Source of the DNA: an uncultured Lachnospiraceae bacterium
GTDB lineage: Bacteria; Bacillota; Clostridia; Lachnospirales; Lachnospiraceae
Assembly (NCBI GenBank): GCA_902782815.1
Contig: CACZOS010000391.1
Span: 1-5,172 of the forward strand
DNA: 5,172 bases
Reading direction: 5' to 3'
Made by a program: the position numbers and the translations under genes
Shown here: in pieces, positions 1 to 5,172 of the stretch
Layout of the letters: every line of letters starts with the position of its first letter
How positions within the stretch are numbered: position 1 is the first letter of the stretch
Notes under the pieces: generated by a model
Told to the model about the DNA's origin: nothing
Database searches by the model: none
Seen by the model: only the letters and a program-made list of their open reading frames with translations

Positions 1-473
1 CCTGCGATCTCCGGATGCAGAGCAAATTCCTCTTTCAGTCTCTCCATTGCATGAAGAACATTGAGTCTGCAGGCCCGGCCGGGGTCTTTTTCCTCTCCGA
101 TGGCTTCCTGTATATCTTCGATAATAAAACGGATGAATCCGTCGCTGTGACCTTTAAGTGCAGCATCAACAGCACCGCATCCCGTATGTCCGAGGACGAT
201 GATCTGACCGCAGTCCAGGTGGGAAGCGGCATACTCGATGCTGCCCAGCTGATGGTTATCCAGCACATTTCCCGCCACACGGATCACAAAGAGATCGCCG
301 ATATCAGCGGAGAAGATCTTCTCCGGAACTACCCGGGAATCGGAGCAACAGATCACGATGGCATAGGGATGCTGTCCCTCTTTGGAAGTCTTGATCCGCA
401 AATCCGCAGATGAGGTGGAAAGATAGTTTTCATTCCCTTTATTCATTTTCAGTCTGATCATTTCTTTCATCAT
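1..473 (-). CDS. Beta-class carbonic anhydrase (partial, C-terminus beyond left edge)
   Basis: Zinc enzyme interconverting CO2 and bicarbonate, expected in the cytoplasm. Translating the minus strand from the ATG at 473 gives 157 open codons to the window edge, so the C-terminal end is missing. The beta-class signature is complete: CCSDSR at residues 42-47 gives zinc ligand Cys43 and the Asp45-Arg47 dyad, and HTGCG at 96-100 gives ligands His96 and Cys99. The segment IGDLFVIRVAGN (58-69) is the usual conserved core between them. The start is an ATG-ATG pair (473 and 470); AAAGGA at 482-487 lies 8 bases before the first ATG, which favours it. The gene begins 29 bases after the HAD phosphatase stop, so it is probably the last visible member of the same operon. 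In the family, bicarbonate from this enzyme feeds carboxylations or pH control; the specific role here is not shown by the sequence. Confidence 0.95.
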   Translation of the reverse strand, partial: MMKEMIRLKMNKGNENYLSTSSADLRIKTSKEGQHPYAIVICCSDSRVVPEKIFSADIGDLFVIRVAGNVLDNHQLGSIEYAASHLDCGQIIVLGHTGCGAVDAALKGHSDGFIRFIIEDIQEAIGEEKDPGRACRLNVLHAMERLKEEFALHPEIA

Positions 474-502
474 TTTCGTCTTCCTTTACAATTCATTTCA
501 AT

Positions 503-1336
503 TCAACACAGTTTTCCCTCTTCTTCGAGCCGCATCAATGCTTTTCGCACCCCGTCATCGTTGCAGCTCTCACAGAACAGGTCAGCCACAGCCTTTGCCT
601 CAGCAGTTCCGTTTGCCGGCACGACGGCACAGCCCGCAGATCTCAGCATGGCCAGATCGTTTGCCGCGTCGCCGAAGGCGATGCTCTCTTCTATGGGAAT
701 ATCCAGATGTTTGCAGAGAAGCCTCAGGGTCTTTCCCTTATCAATTCCGGCAGCATTGATCTCGATGAAAATCGGTCCGGAGGTGGTGATGAAAAGCTGG
801 GGAAACTCATCTCTCAATCCGGAGAGAATATCCGGTGTCAGCTCATCGTCCTTGGAGTAGAGAAAAATCTTCTGAAGCCCGGCCGGCATTTCATTCAGCG
901 TAGCATAAAGATCCCTGCTGGCATGGGCAATATCGACAACCCCGGGGGCTGCTCTTCTTATGATATAATCCGCAATCTTTCCGTCTGCTTCCGTAAGAAT
1001 GTACCGCTCCCCATTGCAGACAAAGGATGGGTACACGGGAAGAGACTCACTGAATCTTAATACTCTCTCCGCCAGTTCCTTGTCAATCGTAAAATTAAAG
1101 ATATAGCGCTGTTCATCAAAATCATACACACCGCCGCCGTTGCAGGTGATCGCATATCTCAAATGTGCGATTCCCCTCACCGGATCCGGCAGTTCCTTGT
1201 GGGCCCTTCCGGTGGATGGTACGAAAAGGATGTTTTTCTCATACAGGGATGAAAGTACTTCTTCCGTCTCTTTTGAGATTGTCTTATCCGACCTCAACAG
1301 GGTACCGTCAAGATCCGTCGCTACCAGTCGAAACAT
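503..1336 (-). CDS. Cof-type HAD-IIB family hydrolase (putative sugar-phosphate phosphatase)
   Basis: Predicted Mg-dependent cytoplasmic phosphatase of 277 residues, a normal length for the Cof/YidA/YbiV group, whose members act on sugar phosphates, nucleotides or flavin/PLP phosphates. All four HAD motifs are present: DLDGT at 8-12 (nucleophile Asp8, acid/base Asp10), STGR at 41-44 (motif II), Lys200 in GIDKGKTL (motif III), and GDAANDLAM at 222-230 (Asp223 and Asp227 for metal binding). The middle region, about residues 85-190, is the C2-type cap that sets substrate choice and is too variable to read. The ATG at 1336 has an AAAGGAG site at 1343-1349, 6 bases upstream. It starts 23 bases after the debranching-enzyme stop, so co-transcription is likely. 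A hexose-phosphate substrate would suit the neighbour, but this is inferred from context only. Confidence 0.93.
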   Translation of the reverse strand: MFRLVATDLDGTLLRSDKTISKETEEVLSSLYEKNILFVPSTGRAHKELPDPVRGIAHLRYAITCNGGGVYDFDEQRYIFNFTIDKELAERVLRFSESLPVYPSFVCNGERYILTEADGKIADYIIRRAAPGVVDIAHASRDLYATLNEMPAGLQKIFLYSKDDELTPDILSGLRDEFPQLFITTSGPIFIEINAAGIDKGKTLRLLCKHLDIPIEESIAFGDAANDLAMLRSAGCAVVPANGTAEAKAVADLFCESCNDDGVRKALMRLEEEGKLC

Positions 1337-1359
1337 ATTTTTCTCCTTTCACACACCAG

Positions 1360-3450
1360 CTATCGAATTCCAAGCAAAACAGCTGTTGTTCTCGGTCCGA
1401 GATTGATTCCTGTCTGATCATTGTGAATCTTTTCCTCACCAGGTTCAGACCATACACCATAAGCCTCAAAAACCAGCTTCCACTGAAAGCCTTCAGGAAG
1501 GGCAGGAAGGGAAAACCTGTGCTCCTCCCAGTGGGCATTTACCGCAACATAGATGAAGGCATCGCTTTCAGTCTTAAATTTATCATGGTCCTCCGCATAC
1601 AGATAGGCAAAGGTAAGGGTGTCTGCATTTTCTTCAAAGGTCCATGGTATCAGGGAGTGGAATGAAAGCTCGGGATAGCCTGTTCCGTTGTGCGCGAAGT
1701 CAAAACTGTCTGCTCTGAGGACGGGATGGGCTTTTCGGAATCTGATCAGGCTTCTGACATAATCATGAAGTTCTTTATTTTTCTTCAAAAAGCTCCAGTC
1801 CAACCAGGATATTTCATTATCCTGACAGTAAGCATTATTGTTCCCCCACTGGGTATTGGCAAACTCATCTCCCGAAAGAAGCATGGGAATACCCCGGCTG
1901 GTGAGGAGAATTGTGAGCATATTTTTCATCTGCCTGTATCTCAGCTTGTTGACCCCGACATCATCGGTCTCCCCTTCGACCCCACAATTCCAGCTGTCGT
2001 TATCGTTGCAGCCGTCACGGTTTTTCTCCCCGTTGGCCTCATTATGTTTCTCATTGTAAGAGACCAGATCGTATAAGGTGAACCCATCATGGCATGTGAC
2101 AAAATTCACTGATGCCTTTGGTCCCCGGAAATCATACAGATCATCTGAACCACGTATGCGTCTTACCAGCTCCGGTGCACAGCGCCCGTCTCCCTTGATG
2201 AATCTCCGGAGGCAGTCGCGATACTTTCCGTTCCATTCGGACCAGCGGCCGAAGGCGGGAAAGCTTCCTACCTGATAGAGTCCGCCAGCATCCCATGCTT
2301 CTGCGATAAGAAAGCTTTTTCCGAGTACCGCATCATTTGCAATACTGTCAAGCAAAGGAGGATGAACCATGGGTTCCCCTTTCTCATCTCTTGACAGAAT
2401 AGATGCCAGATCAAAGCGAAAACCATCGATATGATAGGCTGACACCCAGTATCTCAGACAGTCCAGCACTGTATTCCTCACAACCGGATTATTACAGTTC
2501 ATCGTATTGCCGCACCCGCTGAAATTATAATAAGACCCGTCCGGTGTCAGCAGGTAATAGGTACGGTTGTCAATCCCTTTGTAAGAAATAAAGGGGCCAT
2601 TTTCATTTCCCTCGGCCGTATGATTAAAGACCACGTCGAGTATTACCTCAATACCGTTTTCATGAAGCTTTTTCACCATGTTTTTCAATTCATCCGCCTC
2701 CATGCCGAAAGGTGAAGATGCCGCATATCCGGCCTTTGGCGCGAAAAAACATACGGTAGAATAGCCCCAGTAGTTGAATAAATGCTTCCTGTCCTCATTT
2801 CCCGCATACTCAAACTCATCGAACTCAAAGATCGGCATGAGTTCCACACAATTGATCCCCAGTTCCTTAAGATAGGGGATCTTTTCAATGATGCCAGCGA
2901 AGGTTCCCTTGTAGCGTACTCCGCTTTCGGGATGTTTGGTATAAGAACGCACATGCAGCTCGTAGATCACAAGATCGGTCTCATCCAGTTCAACCGGCCT
3001 GTCTCCTTCCCAGTCGTAGTCCTCACGGATTATCTGCCCTCTGTGCTGAAAGGGATTGTCAAGGTCCGGTTTTCTGCCCCATACCGTTCTTCCCGATACA
3101 GATTTTGCATAAGGGTCCAGCACGACACGGGAGCTGTCAAAGAGCATCCCGGCAGAAGGATCATATAAGCCATCAAACCTGTATCCGTATTCCGTGGTTT
3201 CAGGATTCAGACCGAAGACCATCATGGTGTAGACGTTACCGATTCTGAACTCTTCAGAAAAAGGTATTTCTACAAAAGGTTCTTTTTGCCCATGATGGTA
3301 GAGAACAAGCGTACATCCCGTCGCTTCCTTAGAAAAAATGCTGAAATTAACGCCATCCTCTGTCAATGTCGCCCCAAAAGGAAATACCCGGCCTACCCGG
3401 TATTTCAGACCATTTATACTGTTGGTGGGAAAAGTATCAATTAATTTCAT
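1360..3450 (-). CDS. glgX: Glycogen debranching enzyme, isoamylase/GlgX type (GH13)
   Basis: Cytoplasmic alpha-1,6-glucosidase predicted to remove branches from glycogen or limit dextrin. It has 696 residues, the usual size for isoamylase/GlgX/TreX proteins. An N-terminal CBM48-like beta-sandwich (about 18-115, including FPFGAT and DGVNFSIFS) precedes the GH13 barrel. The four conserved regions are DVVFNH (272-277), GFRFD (343-347, nucleophile Asp347), IAEAWD (382-387, acid/base Glu384) and TCHD (452-455, stabiliser Asp455). GNTMNCNNP (314-322) and CQDNEISWLDW (542-552) are typical of the isoamylase branch rather than pullulanase. The C-terminal beta domain ends in LGPRTTAVLLG. There is no signal peptide, which fits an intracellular substrate. 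AAGGAA at 3459-3464 lies 8 bases before the ATG. It follows the Ntn hydrolase by 31 bases and may also have its own promoter. No phosphorylase, synthase or branching gene is visible here. The subfamily is clear; preferred chain length cannot be read. Confidence 0.93.
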   Translation of the reverse strand: MKLIDTFPTNSINGLKYRVGRVFPFGATLTEDGVNFSIFSKEATGCTLVLYHHGQKEPFVEIPFSEEFRIGNVYTMMVFGLNPETTEYGYRFDGLYDPSAGMLFDSSRVVLDPYAKSVSGRTVWGRKPDLDNPFQHRGQIIREDYDWEGDRPVELDETDLVIYELHVRSYTKHPESGVRYKGTFAGIIEKIPYLKELGINCVELMPIFEFDEFEYAGNEDRKHLFNYWGYSTVCFFAPKAGYAASSPFGMEADELKNMVKKLHENGIEVILDVVFNHTAEGNENGPFISYKGIDNRTYYLLTPDGSYYNFSGCGNTMNCNNPVVRNTVLDCLRYWVSAYHIDGFRFDLASILSRDEKGEPMVHPPLLDSIANDAVLGKSFLIAEAWDAGGLYQVGSFPAFGRWSEWNGKYRDCLRRFIKGDGRCAPELVRRIRGSDDLYDFRGPKASVNFVTCHDGFTLYDLVSYNEKHNEANGEKNRDGCNDNDSWNCGVEGETDDVGVNKLRYRQMKNMLTILLTSRGIPMLLSGDEFANTQWGNNNAYCQDNEISWLDWSFLKKNKELHDYVRSLIRFRKAHPVLRADSFDFAHNGTGYPELSFHSLIPWTFEENADTLTFAYLYAEDHDKFKTESDAFIYVAVNAHWEEHRFSLPALPEGFQWKLVFEAYGVWSEPGEEKIHNDQTGINLGPRTTAVLLGIR

Positions 3451-3480
3451 CTATCCTGTTCCTTAATCTTAAGTGGTTTT

Positions 3481-3509
3481 ATTATACCTCTTTACCGGAA
3501 GCAGGACAA
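3481..3509 (-). promoter_or_regulatory. Possible internal promoter for glgX
   Basis: The minus strand has TTGTCC (3504-3509), a 17-base spacer and a perfect TATAAT (3481-3486) overlapping the Ntn hydrolase stop codon. Initiation near 3474 would give a leader of about 24 bases including the glgX ribosome binding site. The -35 matches consensus at 4 of 6 positions. It could let the three distal genes be expressed when the upstream promoter is repressed. A chance match cannot be excluded. Confidence 0.45.
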
Positions 3510-4192
3510 CCTATACTCTGCCGCTTTATCTTCTCCCAATCCCGGTTTTCACACCACGCCACAAGTCTCTCATCCACATCATATACCATCGACACAACTG
3601 TGGGACATACCTCCTGTGAAACAGCTTTCAGTATCTCAAAACAGTCATTCACATCAAAATCATCGGCTGCTTCTTTCAGCATGGCTTCCGCTTTATGATA
3701 CCTGTCCCACCCCATCCAGGGATGTTTTTCCGAATCCTGCTTAAAAGGAGAGAAATTTGTCAGGATCTTATATTCCGGCTTTTCGTAATATTCGAATCCC
3801 TGTCCCGGTATAATGTGAAGCACATTGCCCTCCGCATCTGACAGGGCAGACATAAATGTAAGACCGGGAATACTGAAAACAGGACCTTTTGCAGCAATCT
3901 CCCGGATTTCCCGCAAGGTCTTTTTTTGCAGCAGCAGATCAATATCAAGCAGGATTACATTATCTCCGGGTCCGGTCGGATTTGAACGTTCATCAAAAGG
4001 CCAGCAGGTGGGCATTCCGACGAAGTCCCCCCTGGAATTTGCCCCGAACAGGGGCATCCAGCCTTCTGCCGCATCATTAACCTCAATATAAACTCCTTTG
4101 TCTGCCGGCCGTACTCTATATTCCATATCCAGAAGATCCAGATTCCATCCTACAATAGTTTTTTTCTTATTTACCACAATACTCGTACACAT
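3482..4192 (-). CDS. Short Cys-Ntn hydrolase, choloylglycine hydrolase / linear amide C-N hydrolase-like
   Basis: Predicted amidase cleaving a non-peptide C-N bond with an N-terminal cysteine; substrate unknown. The product begins MCTSIVV, like bile salt and penicillin V hydrolases in which Met removal exposes catalytic Cys2. Further family signs, numbered from this start: GWNLD (15-19, keeping the Asp of the usual GRNxD), GANSRGDFVG (50-59), TNFSPF (145-150, the Asn of the TNxPxF motif) and GWDRYHKAE (161-169). Two features are odd. At 236 residues it is well short of choloylglycine hydrolases (about 320), and the conserved Arg of GRNxD is Trp16. A bile-salt activity therefore should not be assumed; acyl-homoserine lactone, N-acyl amino acid or penicillin-type amides are equally open. 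An upstream in-frame ATG at 4204 would add MRTE, but then Cys could not become N-terminal by simple Met removal. It lies about 40 bases after the tetR stop and 31 before glgX, with no signal peptide. Confidence 0.8.
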   Translation of the reverse strand: MCTSIVVNKKKTIVGWNLDLLDMEYRVRPADKGVYIEVNDAAEGWMPLFGANSRGDFVGMPTCWPFDERSNPTGPGDNVILLDIDLLLQKKTLREIREIAAKGPVFSIPGLTFMSALSDAEGNVLHIIPGQGFEYYEKPEYKILTNFSPFKQDSEKHPWMGWDRYHKAEAMLKEAADDFDVNDCFEILKAVSQEVCPTVVSMVYDVDERLVAWCENRDWEKIKRQSIGCPASGKEV

Positions 4193-4204
4193 CTCAGTCC
4201 GCAT

Positions 4205-4212
4205 CCTCCTCC
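4205..4212 (-). promoter_or_regulatory. Doubled Shine-Dalgarno GGAGGAGG before the Ntn hydrolase
   Basis: The minus strand reads GGAGGAGG directly abutting an ATG at 4204. It lies 12 bases before the ATG at 4192 that yields MCTS. The first ATG is too close to the site (0-3 bases) and the second slightly far. Spacing alone does not settle the start; the need for an N-terminal Cys favours 4192. Confidence 0.65.
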
Positions 4213-4232
4213 ATTGTCAGTTTCCCATTTTT

Positions 4233-4832
4233 TTATCTGTGATCAGTTCCGTATATCCTGATAAAATGCCGGCTGAAAGCCTCAATCTGCCTTGTTGCCT
4301 CTTCCGTTTTCTCCGCTTCACGGTCGCAAAGATGAATGAGTGCCGAGATCGGTGTGGTATAGGCGAAGGCAAGCATGGCAGGATCATCCTTACGGATCAG
4401 CCCCTTGTCCATCATGCCTGCAAAGATGTGAGAAAACATATCCATTAATCCGGTAAGGAAATGTTTCGTTGCAAGCTTCCGGGCCCGGTCATCCCGAAAC
4501 TGCTCGATGGTAAGCAGCTTCCTCGTCTTGATGACCCTTTCATCGTGAATCGTAAAATTCACCATCCGCATCGTCATGGCCACAAATCCCTCTGATGAAT
4601 CCGGTACCGGCGGCAGACGGTCTGCAGATCCAAAGCGTTCATCATAATAGACGATCAATTCATCAAGAAGGGTATTCCAGATATCCTCCTTGCTCTGAAA
4701 ATGCTTATACATTGAAGACTTGACCAGTCCGAGAGAAGCCGTAAGCTCACGGATATTCGTTCCGGCATATCCATATTCCGAAAACATCTCCAACGCAGCA
4801 TCAAGTATCCTTTGTTTTGTATCCTTAGCCAT
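4233..4832 (-). CDS. TetR/AcrR family transcriptional regulator
   Basis: Predicted ligand-responsive DNA-binding repressor of 199 residues. The N-terminal TetR_N domain is clear: KQRILDAALEMFSEYGY (6-22) is helix 1. Residues 25-45, including TNIRELTASLGLVKSSMYKHF-type spacing, form the helix-turn-helix, followed by the usual SKEDIW (47-52). The remainder is an all-helical ligand and dimer domain that does not reveal the effector; HDERVIKTRKLLTIEQFRD (96-114) is a pattern I associate with clostridial TetR proteins. The ATG at 4832 is chosen because GGGAGG at 4838-4843 sits 5 bases upstream; a longer GTG start at 4850 would place that site inside the gene. A large inverted repeat over the promoter just upstream suggests autorepression. 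It is first in a co-directional run with the Ntn hydrolase, glgX, HAD phosphatase and carbonic anhydrase, which it probably controls. Its function is confident; its target set is inferred. Confidence 0.92.
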   Translation of the reverse strand: MAKDTKQRILDAALEMFSEYGYAGTNIRELTASLGLVKSSMYKHFQSKEDIWNTLLDELIVYYDERFGSADRLPPVPDSSEGFVAMTMRMVNFTIHDERVIKTRKLLTIEQFRDDRARKLATKHFLTGLMDMFSHIFAGMMDKGLIRKDDPAMLAFAYTTPISALIHLCDREAEKTEEATRQIEAFSRHFIRIYGTDHR

Positions 4833-4837
4833 AAAAA

Positions 4838-4843
4838 CCTCCC
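4838..4843 (-). promoter_or_regulatory. Ribosome binding site of tetR
   Basis: GGGAGG on the minus strand, 5 bases before the ATG at 4832. It decides this start over the in-frame GTG at 4850, whose codons would run through the site. Confidence 0.8.
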
Positions 4844-4855
4844 ATATCACAAAAA

Positions 4856-4896
4856 GTGACCGTTCGTTTCCTTAATAGTAGAAAACGAACGGTCAC
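4856..4896. promoter_or_regulatory. 14+14 bp inverted repeat, candidate TetR operator
   Basis: Left arm GTGACCGTTCGTTT (4856-4869) and right arm AAACGAACGGTCAC (4883-4896) are perfect reverse complements around a 13-base centre. The repeat covers the spacer, the -10 box and the expected start site of the tetR promoter, so a bound repressor would block RNA polymerase. The arms are wider apart (27 bp between centres) than in a compact TetR-type operator. Each arm may hold its own dimer, or a pair of dimers may bind as for QacR. That the adjacent TetR protein binds here is inferred from position. Confidence 0.8.
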
Positions 4897-4903
4897 CTGT
4901 CAA
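4875..4903 (-). promoter_or_regulatory. Sigma-70/SigA-type promoter of the tetR operon
   Basis: The minus strand carries TTGACA (4898-4903), a 17-base spacer and TACTAT (4875-4880). This is a perfect -35, optimal spacing and a good -10. Transcription would start near 4868, leaving a leader of about 36 bases before the tetR ATG. The inverted repeat 4856-4896 overlaps it, implying repressor control. Confidence 0.82.
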
Positions 4904-4954
4904 GACTGATTTTTCCTGCTGCATCACATGGATTCTCCTAAGCTAAAGGCGGAG

Positions 4955-4985
4955 CAATCCCCCCATCCGGGCGGATGGGGGATTT
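4955..4985. terminator. GC-rich hairpin, probable terminator after the kinase gene
   Basis: CCCCCATCC (4960-4968) pairs with GGATGGGGG (4973-4981) around GGGC, and flanking AAT/ATT extends the stem with one bulged C. It lies about 42 bases after the kinase stop and before the tetR promoter, the right place to separate the two units. The downstream T-tract is poor on the minus strand (ATTGCTCC) and only modest on the plus strand (ATTTCCTGT). Termination efficiency and direction are therefore uncertain. Confidence 0.6.
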
Positions 4986-5025
4986 CCTGTCTATACGATA
5001 TCTGATTTTTTCATTCTTCCTGTCT

Positions 5026-5172
5026 TTACCAGGCACCTTTATAGGCAATGGTAACTGCCGCATTTTCCGATCCTTTTCTCATGCATTCTGTCAGATCAGC
5101 TCCCTCCAGATAAGCATTGAGAAAACCTGCGATATAACTGTCTCCGGCACCCATTGTATCTACCAGGTCACA
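5026..5172 (-). CDS. PfkB/ribokinase-family sugar kinase, C-terminal fragment (fructoselysine 6-kinase-like)
   Basis: Only the last 48 residues lie in the window; the N-terminal part is beyond the right edge. The fragment contains DTMGAGDSYIAGF, the second PfkB signature: GAGD forms the anion hole and its Asp is the catalytic base that activates the sugar hydroxyl for ATP-dependent phosphorylation. The helix after it (NAYLEGADLTECMRKGSENA) and the terminal AYKGAW complete the fold. The DTMGAGDS wording and the ending in GAW resemble FrlD, which makes fructoselysine 6-phosphate; other PfkB sugar kinases usually read DTTGAGD. This resemblance is from memory and a short stretch, so a general sugar kinase remains possible. 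The hairpin and fresh promoter downstream suggest it belongs to a separate transcript from the tetR operon. Confidence 0.88.
   Translation of the reverse strand, partial: CDLVDTMGAGDSYIAGFLNAYLEGADLTECMRKGSENAAVTIAYKGAW

Larger units (their letters stand above)
1..4868 (-). other. Putative five-gene operon: tetR - Ntn hydrolase - glgX - HAD phosphatase - carbonic anhydrase
   Basis: All five genes face the same way with gaps of 40, 31, 23 and 29 bases, taking the preferred starts. Each gap is filled mostly by a ribosome binding site, and none holds a clear terminator hairpin. The only strong promoter seen is upstream of tetR; a weaker candidate precedes glgX. The left end of the unit lies outside the window. 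Confidence 0.65.

Noticed and set aside
15..413. Plus-strand open frame of 132 codons at the left edge
   Set aside because: It is antisense to the carbonic anhydrase, whose zinc ligands and Asp-Arg dyad are intact on the minus strand.
489..505. Direct repeat TGAATTG-AAA-TGAATTG (minus strand) before the carbonic anhydrase
   Set aside because: Two 7-base AT-rich copies overlapping a stop codon are expected by chance; no promoter or known operator pattern goes with them.
1165..1665. Plus-strand open frame of 166 codons
   Set aside because: It lies antisense across the HAD and glgX genes, has no recognisable motifs or upstream ribosome binding site, and both minus-strand proteins there have complete family motifs.
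1690..2076. Plus-strand open frame with hydrophobic stretches resembling a membrane protein
   Set aside because: The hydrophobicity comes from the complement of glgX codons; glgX is unbroken through this region and carries conserved GH13 residues.
3462..3473. Small palindrome CTTAA-TC-TTAAG before glgX
   Set aside because: The arms are 5 bp, AT-rich and separated by only 2 bases, too short and tight for a stable hairpin, and no regulator is suggested.
3482..4192. Calling the Ntn hydrolase a bile salt hydrolase
   Set aside because: It is too short and lacks the conserved Arg of GRNxD, so only the broader family can be supported.
4833..4850. N-terminal extension of TetR from a GTG at 4850
   Set aside because: The GGGAGG ribosome binding site for the ATG at 4832 would fall inside this extension, and the added residues MIWEVF are not TetR-like.
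4847..4860. TCAC-AAAAA-GTGA inverted repeat beside the operator
   Set aside because: Four-base arms sharing the end of the larger repeat are not significant alone; at most they extend the operator region.

Overview
The window looks like chromosome of a Clostridia-class Firmicute, probably Lachnospiraceae-like. Grounds: strong AGGAGG-type ribosome binding sites, tight co-directional gene packing, moderate base composition, and clostridial-style TetR, Cof-type HAD and GlgX proteins. All recognisable genes lie on the minus strand, so biological order runs from high to low coordinates. No rRNA, tRNA, CRISPR array or mobile element is visible, and no gap between genes exceeds about 200 bases.

Right edge (5026-5172): the C-terminal 48 residues of a PfkB/ribokinase-family sugar kinase. 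They carry the DTMGAGD motif and end in GAW, resembling fructoselysine 6-kinase (FrlD). Its transcript probably ends at a strong GC-rich hairpin near 4955-4985.

Regulatory gap (4833-5025): after the hairpin comes a near-consensus minus-strand promoter, TTGACA-N17-TACTAT. It is overlapped by a perfect 14+14 bp inverted repeat (4856-4896) that looks like the operator of the TetR-family regulator encoded immediately downstream.

Main unit (4832 down to 1): five genes follow with gaps of only about 23-40 bases: a TetR/AcrR-family repressor; a short Cys-Ntn hydrolase related to the choloylglycine hydrolase / linear amide C-N hydrolase group; a GH13 isoamylase/GlgX-type glycogen debranching enzyme; a Cof-type HAD-IIB phosphatase; and a beta-class carbonic anhydrase cut by the left edge. 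The layout suggests one autoregulated operon, with a possible internal promoter (TTGTCC-N17-TATAAT) just before the debranching gene.

How the genes work together is not obvious. Debranching and a sugar-phosphate-type phosphatase fit storage-polysaccharide turnover, and carbonic anhydrase supplies bicarbonate. The amide hydrolase and TetR regulator suggest response to a small amide-type or hydrophobic molecule. No single named system explains the set, and the functional link is inference from gene order only.
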